In this document: piece by piece, positions 24,661 to 37,149 of the stretch | How the letters are laid out: each line of letters opens with the position of its first letter | How positions within the stretch are numbered: the first letter of the stretch is position 1 | Source: Membranipora membranacea | Taxonomy: Eukaryota > Bryozoa > Gymnolaemata > Cheilostomatida > Membraniporidae | DNA: 64,000 bases | Assembly: GCA_914767715.1 (NCBI GenBank) | Contig: OU612067.1 | Location: forward strand, 12,899,001-12,963,000 | Direction of reading: 5' to 3' | Position numbers and translations under genes: made by a program | The notes under the pieces: generated by a model | What the model saw: only the letters and a program-made list of their open reading frames with translations | The model's database searches: none | Told to the model about the DNA's origin: nothing

Positions 24661-24790
24661 AGGAGAGGTATACACCCGAGGGTGCTGGAGGCTGGAACAA
24701 TCAACAATGAAAGCTACCCCTGTGGGACTCGAACCCACAACTCCTGCGGCACTAATCGCATGGCAGTGAATAGCAAGCGCGTTACTGTAT
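24661..24790 (-). mobile_element. tRNA-derived SINE (copy 2, truncated head)
   Basis: It is nearly the same sequence as copy 1 from the tail through the B-box ('GGTTCGAGTCC') to 'gcgcttgctattcactgcc'. It lacks the first tRNA bases, including most of the A-box. It lies in the same orientation about 390 bp from copy 1. Confidence 0.65.
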
Positions 24791-25048
24791 TCCACAAATT
24801 TTGATGGCAAAAGTTGGGTGAAAATATCATTTTCAGAGTAGTTATTCCTCCTAGGAGGTGAAAGCCAAATATCTTTATCAAATTCAATTTCAAATTAAAC
24901 AGCATGATGAGACAACTTTTACCAGAGAGGAATGAGCAGTTAAATGGGTCTCAGGGCTAGCAGTCATTCCTGATTTAAAGTGGCCTGCAACTCCTCCTAG
25001 GCGTATCCTTTCTCAAACACTTATAATCACACTAACATTGTCAATCAT

Positions 25049-25990
25049 ATGCCTGATCTCATCCACCAACCAAATGACCACAAACACAGAGAGATTTTAT
25101 TTTGCCTCCCAAATATTGAGTTTTCATTCCCAACCAGAGAAGACTGGCAAAACTCAACTGTTCCGCTTCAAGACTTTGATACTTGTGTCTACACTGATGG
25201 CTCATTTCATGACCTTGGTGTGGGAACTGGTATATTCATCCAACAAACACAAGAAGAATCAGATGGCCAAGCTTGTACTGATGAGGAAATCACAATTCCA
25301 CTAACTAAAATTGCAACAATATCACAAGCAGAAATTACTGGAATTTCAATAGCTGCCATGGTTCTTGAATGTTCCAGGAATAGTAAAATAGCTATAATCT
25401 CAGACAGTCTCTTTTCACTCCAGTCCCTTCAAAACCCTGAAGTTAGAATGATAACCAAACACAAATGCATACACAACTTAAATACCCTTGTGAAGAGTAA
25501 CTCCATCACTCTTATCTGGGTCCCTGCCCACTCCGGGATCGATGGTAATGAGCGTGCTGATGAGCTTGCCAACCTCGGAGGTGCGCTTGATACCCTAGAT
25601 CCTGAACCCTCACCCCCTATTGCTCAGACAGTCGTAAAACAAAAAATCAAAAAACAAGCTATCAGCTCTTTTTAAGATAAGTGGTTCAACTCAAAGAAAT
25701 GTACAAAAACAAAAACCATTACTAGACATATCAAGGGTCGAATATCGAAACCCCTGTGGCAACTCAGAAGGCCACTTCTTTCATATGTTGTAAACACTAT
25801 CACAGGTAATGGTCCATTCAGAGAGCACTTAAACCGAATGCAAATCGCTGACGAGTCATCCTGTCATAAAATGCAGCGTGATATCGGATTCAAATATTCA
25901 CTTTATTTTTGGCTGCCCAAATTACTCAGAGAAAAAACACTCAAATTAGATTCATATCAAAACCTTAAAACACAACTTTGCATTTAGGTG
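25049..25990 (+). pseudogene. LINE fragment: RNase H domain and start of zinc-finger region
   Basis: A 208-codon frame with the RNase H signature: YTDGS (D50), SQAEITG (E95), ISDS (D119), then WVPAHSGIDGNERADELAN (H161, D171). This is typical of the RNase H that follows reverse transcriptase in I/R1-type LINEs. After one TAA (25673-25675) the same frame continues with LINE-like sequence (GNGPFREHLNRM, IADESSC). A frameshift near 25890 then puts 'HFIFGCPNYS' in another frame. The reverse transcriptase is absent. It is a dead fragment lying in the inverted-duplication spacer. Confidence 0.75.
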
Positions 25991-26256
25991 GATCTGGCTG
26001 ACTTTATAAAATTGTCTGACAGATTCACTACCAATATATGCTAAATCAAATTTGTGCGGGGCCTCTGAATACGATGGGTGCCATATATCGCCTGTATTCT
26101 GACTGATTTATTCCATTCTATCTCAGTCCTCCTCATAAGACAAGACAAGAATGACTATTAGCCAAATTCTAATAACATCATATATTTATTTGGAGTAGCC
26201 CTACCGTACATAAAGTGAAGACAACTCCCATTTGACATGTGACATGAGTCCAAAGG

Positions 26257-26265
26257 TATAAATAG
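26257..26265 (+). promoter_or_regulatory. Candidate TATA box for GRDP-B
   Basis: TATAAATAG lies about 460 bases upstream of the non-coding part of the first GRDP-B coding exon. It fits a TSS near 26290 and an upstream non-coding exon. No matching box was found at the mirrored place for GRDP-A. Confidence 0.35.
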
Positions 26266-26715
26266 CATGACTCAGTCAAAAACCAGCCAGTCACATAGTG
26301 GCAAACAGATAGTGCAGACTACTATCACATTTCATACTGGGTAATCATATTATACTTTTGTACCAACTAAAGTATATATTTATCCACCAAACAAAACAAA
26401 GCTAGAATACTCATATTATGAGGATTATATTACCTATAGAGTCACCCCAAAAGGCTGGTGGCTAGAAGAGAGGACACTCCACTGCTACTGAGAGGATCTT
26501 GCTTGAGTAATCAGATATTTGTAACAGTGATTTGAGGTGAGCCTGTTCTATCGAGTGTATCAAGTTTATTGGTATTGGTTATCCTAAAACCCCTAGTTTC
26601 AGATATAACAACGCTCAGCCACAAAGAGTCTCTTGTATAGCAATCACATTTAAATTCTGATATGTTATTTGTTATCTCTTTTTGTTAGAATTTCTTTTCC
26701 AATATTCTGTTCCAG

Positions 26716-26772
26716 AATGGATGAATCGGGATAAAAACACTTTAGCAGTTCTGTCATAAATTTATCATCATC
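26716..26772 (+). promoter_or_regulatory. GRDP-B 5' UTR part with a 5-codon upstream ORF
   Basis: The acceptor 'ctgttccag' ends at 26715. An ATG at 26717 opens a 5-codon uORF ending in TAA at 26734. An in-frame TGA in this segment makes ATG 26773 the first start of the main frame. The homologous GRDP-A segment has no ATG. Confidence 0.4.
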
Positions 26773-29700
26773 ATGGGAAAAGCAAAGAAGAATATCAGAG
26801 TAGCTCAGGAAATTGCATTCTCTATCCCGACCGCACAACATATCCAATCAATGAAAGCGGGAATTGAGTTTCTGAAAAATGTATCGCAATATCCCTTACT
26901 GTACACGCCTGGACCCGTTTTGAACAATGCCATCAGAAGGTAAATATCGTACAATCAGCGGGGGCGTCGGCCGGGGTCTAAAGTCTTGGGCGCTCAGACT
27001 ATGATCACTAAGGCCTACCGATCATAAAACAGTCAAGGGTGATTGGCTAACCTAAGTGCATAGTGACATTTAAATTTGAATTTCGTTTTCTTGATATTGT
27101 ATGTGTGATGAGGGTAGGGGGGCAACGAACACCGAGTGCACATAGGAGTACCTATACAGAGACACCCCCCTGATTTATCCCAATAAGACTCAGATAGATA
27201 GATAGGTTTTGTAATTTTCAGTTAGTTATCAGGAAAATTAAAACTTGAAAAGACTATTTTTAGCTATCATCAGTCTGATATTCCTTTATTTTCACAGGTA
27301 TGAGGCATTGTTTTTACCTGCCATAGCCAAGGCTATGCCCTCAGGGCCCCTGTCCCATGCTCCTCTGGATATAGAATGGATTTGGCACTGCCACATGCTG
27401 GCACCATATTATTATGAAATAGACTGTACCAGGCTCATAGGGATGGTACCAGACCACAGTGTGATAGACAAGAACAGCCACAAGTCCTCTGTATTCAGGT
27501 CTGAAGCTCATACAGTGTACAAAACATCACCTGCCATACATGAAATCTGGAGTAGACATGTACAGGTAGGCTTACTAAAACTTTTAAATACAATTCTTTA
27601 GTGTTTGACTTTTTGCAGCAATTGTTTGGTATGTCTCTTATAATTTTGGGTGTTATTGTGAACCAGTTATTTTCTGTCAAACGCTGGCCCCCATGGCTCC
27701 TCAAACCATGATTAGGGGAAGCCAACATTTCATCTCTTCCATTATTTTCTGGACCTGTTGGACTTTGAATGAACTCAATTTTTCTTCATATTTCTGCAGC
27801 CAGATGAGCCTTTAGATGTGGACTTGAAACAACCTACAGAGTTTGCGGGTGGTCCGGATTACACTCCTCGAAGTTCATATGACATAGTGTCAGCTGTTCA
27901 AAGGCAAGGTGCATTCTACTACAATGTTAGCCTACCTCACTACCGAATAAAGGACTTTCTCGTTAGCGCCATCAACAGATATAAGGTGAGGTCGATGTAG
28001 AATTTCACAAAGTGAGATAGATGTCCAAGACAGGGTAACTTAGATGTAGGCGATTCCAAAACAATTTATTTGAGCTTAATCAAATTGAATCATCATTGAG
28101 TCTTACAGATGCTAATCAATTTGCAGACAAAGTGTATCAGATTTTCCGATAACTAATCATTGATTGATTAATTATTTAGTATAATTATCCGACATTTCTC
28201 CTGTTATTGGACATTGTAATAACATCATCGTAACAGGGGGAATTTTCACATAAGTTCTGGTTTAACTGTCAATGATCTTGCCACTCAGGTATCATTTACT
28301 ATCTAGTTACTATCGATATTGGATATAGGTACACCAGAACTTGCATGTGTAAAATATGTTTGGGTGAAGGCAATTTGAAATGTAGTAGCCTCCGAAATTC
28401 TTCTATCGTAATTGTCGGTGGTATTGGTATATGGAGTGCAATTTTCTGTTTATAACATTGTGTTTCGCAGAAGCAAAAGTATTTTGGTTGAGTATCGACT
28501 AGGCCTAGTTGGTGGTGAAAGCGACATGGTTTCTTATCCTGCTCTGACCTATATAGTTGGGATATTTATGCTAGAAAGTTTGCCTGTTCATAGTGAAACT
28601 TGGTATTCCATATTTGTGATTGTGCTGCACAGGCATTGGCCAATACTAGCGAAACAATATACAACACTGTTTCGCTGATATAGTTAGCGCAATATTCCAG
28701 AAGGAATCCTGCAACCTGAAGTTAGTGAAGTAAGTGAAGATATAGTTGGCTACCTTCACATTATATAAACTCAACATCATGTGATCGTATAATTTAGCTG
28801 CCAATAACATTTTTTCACAGGTCATTATCTGTGACTTAGGCGTCGAGGGCGGGTTCACAGTGATCTTGTGAACTTTTGCAATCATTGGCTTCACATTGTG
28901 AATATCTTGGCAACCAGTACCTCGATTTCACATGGAGCTTCAAAGATTTTGAATATTGCGCAAAGCCTCATACAAATTTATTTTAATAAGCATTTATTAA
29001 AATTGCACAACATTTCTAAAATCTCTAGGGGAAATATATCTTCCAATCTGAGAGTTGCAGGTTCGAATCCCGGTCGCTACCCATTCTGCTGAAGGAGGTG
29101 AGCTCTCCGATCAATGGCCTAGCTTGCCCACCCTTACGTTGTACAAGGGTGCGCTAATTAGATGAGTCGTATCATGTATCATCAATCTTGTGTTTCATGT
29201 ATCTTATGTATCTTGTATCATCAATCTTATATGTATCTGTATCTGTATTATTATATTCATGTAAAGATGCTGGAGAGCAGCTAAATAAAAAAGTGATTAA
29301 TGATTATTGATGATGATTAATGACCTATACATTCCACTGTTAACCTCCAAGGCACAGGCCTTCATTAATTCGCTCATCATCATCATATATGTATTATGCT
29401 GGAGATGATTGATTTAATGCAAATAACATTCTTTGAACAAGGAAACACATTTATCCGCAGGTTATTATCTATACCTTAGGAGTTTAGGGGTTAGGAGTTT
29501 ATATCAATTATTGAGAAAATGAACCTGCAGAAAAAATACATGCCTTTGAACAAGGATACATTGGCACTTTGGCAGGGAAATTATTTTTTCCCTGAATAAC
29601 AGTGTAAATATTTTGGCACACACATTCCTATACTTGCCAAGTAATATAAACTCAAAATTCAACTTGTGGCAATTCTGCACTGCATCGCAGTGCCTCAAGT

Positions 29701-32700
29701 GTGCAAAGTACCACAGCCATAAACCTGGGGTTGGAGGGTGGGGGAGGGCGCTCTACGAGTAACTAGCGTAACTAGAAAGAAATATGTATTACTGAGCAGA
29801 CTAGCATGGTATAAAGTAATACTCTTCTCCAGTATTTAACAGCAGTGGGAAAATAAATATTTGTTTATATTAGTTTTAATCTACAGTCAGCCTTGTTTGA
29901 TGTATGTTGTGCATCAAAGTTTGACCTGGCCTTATCATCATGTAACTTATAAATGGCATACTGATGTTTTCCTCTCTTTGCCAGATGATGCTACAGTTAA
30001 AGATATTTAACCCTGATGCTTTTCTTGTACCGTGTTATGATATGGATCTGGCCTGGCATACCCATCAGTTACATCCTCATCTCTACAAGAAAGATACTGT
30101 CAGCATACTCGGCAAGGTGAGAATATTGAAATATGTATATGATTTTCACCAGGAGAGCGACAGGTTTATCCTCTTATGTATCAAGTTTCTAAAAAAATGT
30201 GCATGTAACAATTCAATTCAATGAAGGTGCAGGGCTTAACAGTCCTTTCCCACATCAACACATTACCAGGCTGAAGTCATCTGGGGGGGTCTTTCAATTA
30301 GAAACAGCCAAAATCGCAATCATATCGCTCACTCACTGAGTGAGCGATAGATGCTAGGGGTCTCGCTTTCAGATCGCTCAGTCACTTGATAGAACTATAT
30401 ACATTCTGAGTAAGCGATTTGGGAGCGATTTTGTCTAATTGAAACACCAAGTGAGTGATAATTTTGAGCGATATGATAGTGATAACTTGCTTCTGTAAAG
30501 GATAACTCTTTCTAATTGAAAGACCCCCCCTGGCTAACATCTAACATCTACTGAGTGCTCAGGAACTGTTATATTATACCAGGTGTTCATTCACTTCAAT
30601 AAACGTTAGATAATTTTCAAGTTTTACTATGCATTTTTAATACCATAGCACCCTGCAACTTAACTGCAACTCGCTAAACTCAACGACAGGCAAACCTATG
30701 AATTATGTTCACCAATACAATTTGAGGTCGATTTCTTTTGGTTGTCTTTTCATGTCTAAAAGTCAGACGACTCCCACCGTGAAACAAAAGCTCCTTATTC
30801 TATTTACAACACAAAAACCAGACAGTTGGTTTGCGTCCCAACATTGCCGTTTTAATTACAATTAACAAATTCCGCTTAATTCAAAATTCAAGATTATATG
30901 AGTTGATTGATGATACGTTGGGCATTGAACATTGAGACTTGACCTTTGCACAGAGAACACCTCAGCATTGAGAACATCAATATAAATATACCAGAAGCTC
31001 TTAAACTGTTTAAACTGTTTTGTTTAGTTGTTTAATCATGATGATAACCAGACAGACAGAAGTGCTGAGTCTCACCTCACTCAGTCTGAACGGAAGACTA
31101 AACAGCTGTGGAGAGATACTTATGGTTTTCATATGGTTCTCAGTGGATCAATGTTCAGGGGTGTATCTCCTGCTGGGAGACTCGGCTGGATGTCTGCGGA
31201 GGAGGTAAGTGTAGGTGGAGCTCTCTGCATAGTCAGACCAATCAGAGTAGACTAGTCTTCACCTACGAAATAGTCAATGCCCTCAAGTAATCTGATAATT
31301 CAGACAACACTGCAACTAGATGACAGAAAATGTGATATTGGAGGAAGAGGGAAGACTTCATTATTTGCTAGATAGGATCATCCTAGTCATATGTCAGCGA
31401 GTCGATCCAAAACAAAACTATGCTAGAGGACACCTGAATTAAATTGGACACATGGTAAATCCTGAGCCTGATTCTTTGAGTAATTTAACATCTAATCATA
31501 TGAACAGCTTTGACTTGTAAGTCATTCCCCCCCTCCTCTAACCCATCTGCTCATCTGTCTGTCCATCTACCAGTTGCTCTTTTTATATCCCTAATTATGT
31601 TTTCACTTGCAGGAGATAAATTGTGCAGACTTGTTGTTCCCTATGGAGATCAAAGTTGTAAGGGTGAAAAATCGGCAAGCAGCTAAGATCAAATTGGAAT
31701 GTTATCTTGGTAGAAGAGGAGTATTTCAAACGAAATATAGTGGGAAATACGGCGGGAAATTCAAATTTGGACCTTATACGTTGAAGGTGAGTCTGCAGAT
31801 AGTCATAACTCTGGCATGATGAGTTTGCGTGTTATTCCCATATCAACTTATGGATTCATATTACAGCAGACTCCCAATATGAAGTGGTAATCCAGAAAAA
31901 CCAAGGATGAAAACGTTGGACAAAGACTATTAAGTTATATATGATGTGATATTGGAACATCGCTTATTCTGAGAAAGATTTTGCGGATCGTGCATGGCGA
32001 CCTTATCATGACTTTATTTCGCAAATTTTGTTTTCAGCCAGCGCTTTCATTGGTAAAAGACTCACAGCAGCAGCTGACTTTGACAGTAAGTCAGACAGCA
32101 GCCCTCTGTGTATCAGCTGAGAGAGAAGGGGAGGCAGACATCAATCTAAGTCGTTACGTGAGGCGTGGTGTCACCACCAGACAAGCTGTTAGTCTTGAGT
32201 GGCAGTTCGGAGGCTCCCTTCTCTCTGTGGAAGGTGAACTACATTTCTTTTAGTTCTTATTTTTATATTTGTCCTCATGTTGGTCACCATCTGGTAATTC
32301 AGATAGCTTATATTGTTGATTTGTTCCCTATGTACAGGGCTGTATCCCAGTGTTTCATGTGGTAGGGCAAAGGGTAAGTTGGGTGGGGCAGGGGTGCTGT
32401 AAATATTTGCATATACTTGTCAAATGAGAGGTAATCAGGAACATTTGAGCCGAAATTTTGGAGCCCTTGTAACTTTTTGATACAACTCTGCTTCTCTTGT
32501 TCAAAATGACAGCTTTGCAAAATACAGTTTGTAGTTTCAATATCCAACACTGAAAGAATTGATTAAATTGCTATTTAATGTCTTCACATGTTTTTTTTAA
32601 ATAGAAGCTCTTGAAAAAGTAGTTGGCACTAGTGTAACAATCATGATACTTATGTGTAGAATGGTTTGGGAATTTCCTTAAGTTGTTGACATGTATGTAG

Positions 32701-35700
32701 CTTAGCTCCTGCATGAACAGAATGGCCGCTATTTCCATATCCTAACAATGCATTGTGCTTGCAGAGGGCAATGTATAGTCGGACATCCACACAAAGAAAC
32801 ATTAAACAAGACTAGAGTGTATAATTTTAAAAGGCATGACGCCACACTTAGGCAGCAGAAATTACCCAGTAGGCCGCGCTGGCAAAAAGGACTGTCATGA
32901 TTATCTTTCTACTCTCAGGTGAGTTTGCTGTACCAGTAGTTGGAGGTGTTAGACTAAGACTCCAGGCTGGGGCTTTCACTAATGTGGTGATGCCAGAAAC
33001 AGTGGAATCATTATGGGGACCAGTACCACTTGGCAGGCTGCGACCAGGAGCTGTCAATCACTGTACAGTAGCTAACCATCGGTAAGACCTGTCATTTGTA
33101 CTAAATTTGCTAATTAGTACCACTAGGTTTGTGAAAGAATAAATATCAATATGTGAATGGGTGCACATTAGGACTATGGATGGCGATTCAATCAGAAGAC
33201 ATAAATGCCAAGCTGAATATACTTGCACCGCATATAAGAGAGTCTCATTAGTGCCCAAAGTTATGACGCTGGTCCCGAAGTTTGCATCTGTTACACATGC
33301 TTAAAGAGAATCAGAGGTTTCGGTACACCTTATCTTCTACTGAGCTAAATAAGGCACTTTAAACTTATCATACAATACAGATTTTCTCTAGCTGCATCAT
33401 AAAAGTTATGGATTCACCTCACATTTGAAATTGTTCATGTTTTTGTAGTTTGATTCTAGAAGGAGACAGTAACACAGTATTCACGGCCCGTGTAGTGCAC
33501 TCTCAACCTCTACTTATGTCCTGTGTGCAGATATTCTACAGAGATAGAATGGTTGCTGTATCTCATCTTATAGACACTGACACTGTACCTGAATGTAAGA
33601 CTAAGGAGGTAAGAGTTTCAACTTTGCCTGCTGTATATATGTAGGGCCTGCAGACCGCAAGTAACAATATTTGTAAGCGAATGAAATGAATTCCACGCTC
33701 TTCCAGAATTATAAGGGTGCCAGGATATTGCCATAGTGTGAAATCCAGAGAATTGCACCCAGGGATTGAAATTAATAGAGAATTTATTCATAGTTGTTGT
33801 TATTAACAGCTACATTGCAATATGATCGATGACTGTCCTCAGTATAGTCACATATACCCTGTTTTTGTTCAGTCTGCCCTAAGCATTGGGGGAGGTATCT
33901 GTGCGCACCTTTGCCAGCTCTTCAAAGCAGCCGAATGTGATTGAATGATTTACTCTTTTAGCTTGGAGGTAATGCTAAAGATGCAGTAACTCTGAGGAGA
34001 TCAAGAGGAGAGAGAGGTATGCTTGTGAAGACCGCTTACGGAGACAGAGCTTTCATCTTCGGTCACTGGGCTAACATGAAGAAAGGTGTACCAGGTATGA
34101 AAACGCAAATGTACAAGTCATTAAATGAAGCTTTTTAAGCTCTGACCACTCCATGGGGTTTTTTCTCCAGTTGTTTCAAAAATACAGGAATATTTCTGAT
34201 AGCTCTCCGATGATAAAACTAGTAGTATTTTCAATGTTTTAGTTCAAAATTGTCCCTCCCCTCTCTTTGGGACATAACTCAGAATTCTGCTATCGATTAA
34301 GGTTTTAGGCTCATTGTTAGCATTTTCAGTATGGGTTCCCTTGAGTAAACACCAGTATTTATAGGATCTGTATTCATTATGTGACATTCAGTCCACACAT
34401 ATCATCATCATCATCTGGTGGTTTGTAAGTCCAGTATAGATGTAGCGGTATAATATATTATATATTATATTATAAAGTAAAATATAATGTATTATATTAT
34501 TATTTACAACTATGTAAGGCCTAGGGGGTCATCAATTCTATATGATAGCTGAGGATACAAGTGTATTATTTAAAGTGGATCCCAATTCGCTCAAGTCACA
34601 TGATTTGTAGTGAATGTCGACCATTTAGGGTATATGGAAATCATACAATCCAACCCATTACTATTACCCATTATCATTTTCAGCTTGTACTTTTAACTAA
34701 AGATACAGCCACAAAATGTGTTCATCTTATATTGGACTAACTTTAGGTACCGCACGTCAGCGAGGAAAGCATGGCAACCCTGGTAACTTGAGAATACGTA
34801 CAAGTACGATGGAAGCTAGCGGTCACTGGGTCAATCACCTAAATATAGATGTCAAGGGGAGCACAACTTCTCTTCCAAATATAAATATTGACTTGAGATC
34901 TGGAGAGGTATGCCTTTGTGCATTTGATTTGTAATTCAAATGTTTATCTCATACACGATTTGTTATGACAATTTCTTCCACCTCTTAGAACAACTCCAAA
35001 ATCTAATCACATTTATTGCAATCAAGCAAGGCCAATCACTCCACTTCTTATTACACTTTGCTGTGCCCAGTATATATTTTTTGACTGCGCTGATAGAATA
35101 GCAGTTATGCTTGAGTTGCTCTATCGTTGGGTGATTAGACATTGTTTGTCGGTACTCAGATACTCAGATACAACATACAGCAGTATGCATACCAATGCAA
35201 AACACACATGTCTTGAGCTATAAACCATGAGTCAAGCGCTGTTTCGAGGCCTTCTCTAGTACAACCTCCTCATGGCCCACCTCAGCATCATGAAGCCAAC
35301 CCTGTGTGTTGATGAGCATCTCAATCCATTGTTTCCAGCCCTCAGAGCATATTGTCAGTTTCGGTATTGTGACATAATCGGTGTGGTTACGCTGTTACGC
35401 CACCAGGGAGGCTGCCAACTCTTCATTGTTTCACTGCAACAATATTTGTCCAATCACCCTCAATACAGTCAGATAAGAAAAATACCAACAAACATAAAAT
35501 TTAAATGACTTGACATGCTAGTACTAGTTTTATTCAGTTTTTTTTCCTTATTGCATCAAGGAACTTTCATGTTTATAGATTGAGTTAAAGTCACCTAGAA
35601 TGATGGGAGAGAACTTGGCTTTAGCCTTCAGCGTAGCTGTGCTCAACTGTCTATGTCAACCTCCACCGCCTGGTATGACACCTAATGGTGATGCAAATAA

Positions 35701-36100
35701 GCTGGGGGTAGTCGCAAAACCCCCAATATACTGGTCAACAACAACTCGTGGAACCAAGACTGTACAGTATAATGATGGAGCGGATCTTGCCTTGGTTGTT
35801 GCTGCTGGATGGATGATGGCGTTACCGTCTAATTACTGGATCCGTACTGGTTGTGCAGGGGCATGTGGGGGAATGGCAGCATGTGGGGGTGATGGAGGGG
35901 GGTGTGGAGGTTGTGGTGGAGGTGGGGGATGTGGTGGATGTGGTGGCTGTGGAGGGGGAGGTGGTGGTGGTGGTGGTTGTGGTTGTGGAGGGGGTGATGG
36001 TGGTGGTGGTGGTAGTGATGGTGGTGGTGGTGGTGATGGTGGTGGTGGTTGTGGAGGTGGGGGAGGATGTGGTGGAGGATGCGGTGGCTGCGGCGGCTAA
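26773..36100 (+). CDS. GRDP-B: glycine-rich domain-containing (DUF1399-type) protein, 12 coding exons
   Basis: Exons with consensus splice sites: 26773-26939, 27298-27565, 27800-27985, 29985-30116, 31028-31204, 31613-31786, 32038-32233, 32919-33081, 33449-33608, 33962-34094, 34747-34907, 35579-36100. They join in frame to 812 aa. Motifs are W85-H-C-H88 and W231-H-T-H234-QLHP, then a long middle region, then a PPPPG segment and an 83-residue Gly/Cys-rich tail (from residue 730). All splice phases match GRDP-A. Exon lengths match except exon 2 (45 bases longer), exon 7 (3 shorter) and exon 12. Both copies are free of stops and frameshifts, so both are probably expressed. Intron 3 carries a SINE tail and intron 4 a MITE. 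The molecular function is not known to me. Confidence 0.85.
27298..27565 (+). CDS. GRDP-B exon 2: first WHCH motif
   Basis: It carries PLDIEWIWHCHMLAPYYYE. It includes a 15-residue stretch after 'DHSVI' (about residues 115-130, Ser/His/Lys-rich) that GRDP-A lacks. Confidence 0.8.
29045..29290 (+). mobile_element. tRNA-SINE 3' part in GRDP-B intron 3
   Basis: A B-box 'GGTTCGAATCC' within 'gcaggttcgaatcccggtc' is followed by a non-tRNA body and a tail of 'atgtatc/ttgtatc' repeats. The A-box half is missing. It differs from the SINEs at 24.3-24.8 kb. Confidence 0.5.
29985..30116 (+). CDS. GRDP-B exon 4: WHTHQLHP motif
   Basis: A 132-base exon, phase 0 on both sides, with CYDMDLAWHTHQLHPHLY. 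It is nearly identical to the GRDP-A exon. Confidence 0.85.
30283..30530. mobile_element. MITE copy A (TIR GGGGGTCTTTCAATTAG) in GRDP-B intron 4
   Basis: A 248-bp element with 20-bp terminal inverted repeats (GGGGGTCTTTCAATTAGAAA and its complement). It contains an internal near-perfect palindrome of 13-bp arms around 'cgctcactcactgagtgagcg'. A second copy in opposite orientation lies at 46260-46504. A 3-bp CTG target duplication is possible but ambiguous because of the G run. GRDP-A has no copy in its matching intron, so it inserted after the duplication. Confidence 0.75.
35579..36100 (+). CDS. GRDP-B last exon: Pro segment and Gly/Cys-rich tail
   Basis: The acceptor is at 35577-35578 and the TAA at 36098-36100. 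Ninety residues align closely with GRDP-A. The 83-residue tail is nearly pure Gly, Cys and Asp (CGG, CGGC, DGGGG). It is encoded by a strongly strand-asymmetric ggt/ggtggt tract, which also creates misleading His- or Thr-rich frames on the other strand. Confidence 0.85.
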   Translation: MELKSPRMMGENLALAFSVAVLNCLCQPPPPGMTPNGDANKLGVVAKPPIYWSTTTRGTKTVQYNDGADLALVVAAGWMMALPSNYWIRTGCAGACGGMAACGGDGGGCGGCGGGGGCGGCGGCGGGGGGGGGCGCGGGDGGGGGSDGGGGGDGGGGCGGGGGCGGGCGGCGG

Positions 36101-36531
36101 TCTTAGCTTTCCTCTTGATAATTGATGACTCATAGCTTCTATTTGTTTAGAATGATAGTTCATGGAATGCAGCAGTAGGAAATGCATGTACGCAGTTTAT
36201 GAAAGTTTTTTTGGCCTTGTTAATGCTAAGACACCCAATTACTACCAGACCCCTAACGCCAAGTGCAACTCCAGCGGTAACAAATATACTACAAACATTT
36301 TTGTGGAGTTTAAAATTGAATCTGAACCTAAAAAATGTAGTATAAGCACTTAGAAAAACCTCTTCAAATTACAGTACATTTATTCACAAAATTATTATAT
36401 ATATAAGCTTTGTGCCTCTGGTTTGCTGCAACTGGCCTGCAAATTGAATGAACTTTAATGCCTGATATGGGAAACTGGGCACCTATATATTAACCAACAT
36501 CTAAAATATATATATGGTCAAAAGTAATATA

Positions 36532-36537
36532 AATAAA
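36532..36537 (+). terminator. Candidate poly(A) signal of GRDP-B
   Basis: AATAAA lies about 430 bases after the stop codon. Another AATAAA lies at 36968-36973. Confidence 0.35.
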
Positions 36538-37149
36538 TGTTGATATACTGATTTCTCTGATCGCTGTATCCATTGAAGTTCAAGTTCTTTCAGCTCCAAT
36601 TAATTCATACAGACCGTTTGTTTGTTTTTTGATTGCTGGTTGATGATGATATTATCGATTTAAGATTTGTGCCACCTTTTCAGTCTAGAACGAATAATCA
36701 AATTCCAATTCACCACATTGTTCTCTGTCTAAAAATATATCCCGAATAGCTGTTTATATTGTCTTGTATGTGATATTTTCTTTATGATAAAGGGCTTTAC
36801 TATAATACAAGTTGTAGTATTTGATTTGTATAGTTAATGCTTTTTAGAAAGATTATAGTAACAAGTTGTGATAATTTATGGATACTATAGAATTGTGCAA
36901 TGTCATAGTATCATTGAATAACCTTGTTACACAGCTACTCTTATTGTTTGGGGAGACTGCCCAAACCAATAAAGTGACAAGGCTAATCATTAAATCATAA
37001 ATAGGTGCAAATTCAGACATGTGATAATTATAATTCTACGTGCAATAAGTTAGCCTTGTTCACATGGCCACGGGTTTTGGTGTTTTTGGTTTGGTTTGTG
37101 GCCTTGTATTTCTCAGCATAGTATCGGTCATTGTCTTCTGCTGTTTTAG

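Larger units (their letters stand above)
20256..26256. other. Head-to-head spacer between GRDP-A and GRDP-B
   Basis: No host gene is recognised. The spacer contains the elements listed separately: a perfect hairpin (23008-23057), a degenerate minisatellite (about 23560-23770), two tRNA-SINE fragments (24255-24406 and 24661-24790) and a LINE fragment (about 24900-25990). A segment at 22150-22320 repeats 'gtccg'-type motifs in both orientations. Apart from short stretches next to the first exons, I see no arm-to-arm homology here. Confidence 0.5.

Noticed and set aside
35822-36187. Thr/Ser/Pro-rich frame on the minus strand
   Set aside because: Antisense of the ggt-rich tail of GRDP-B.
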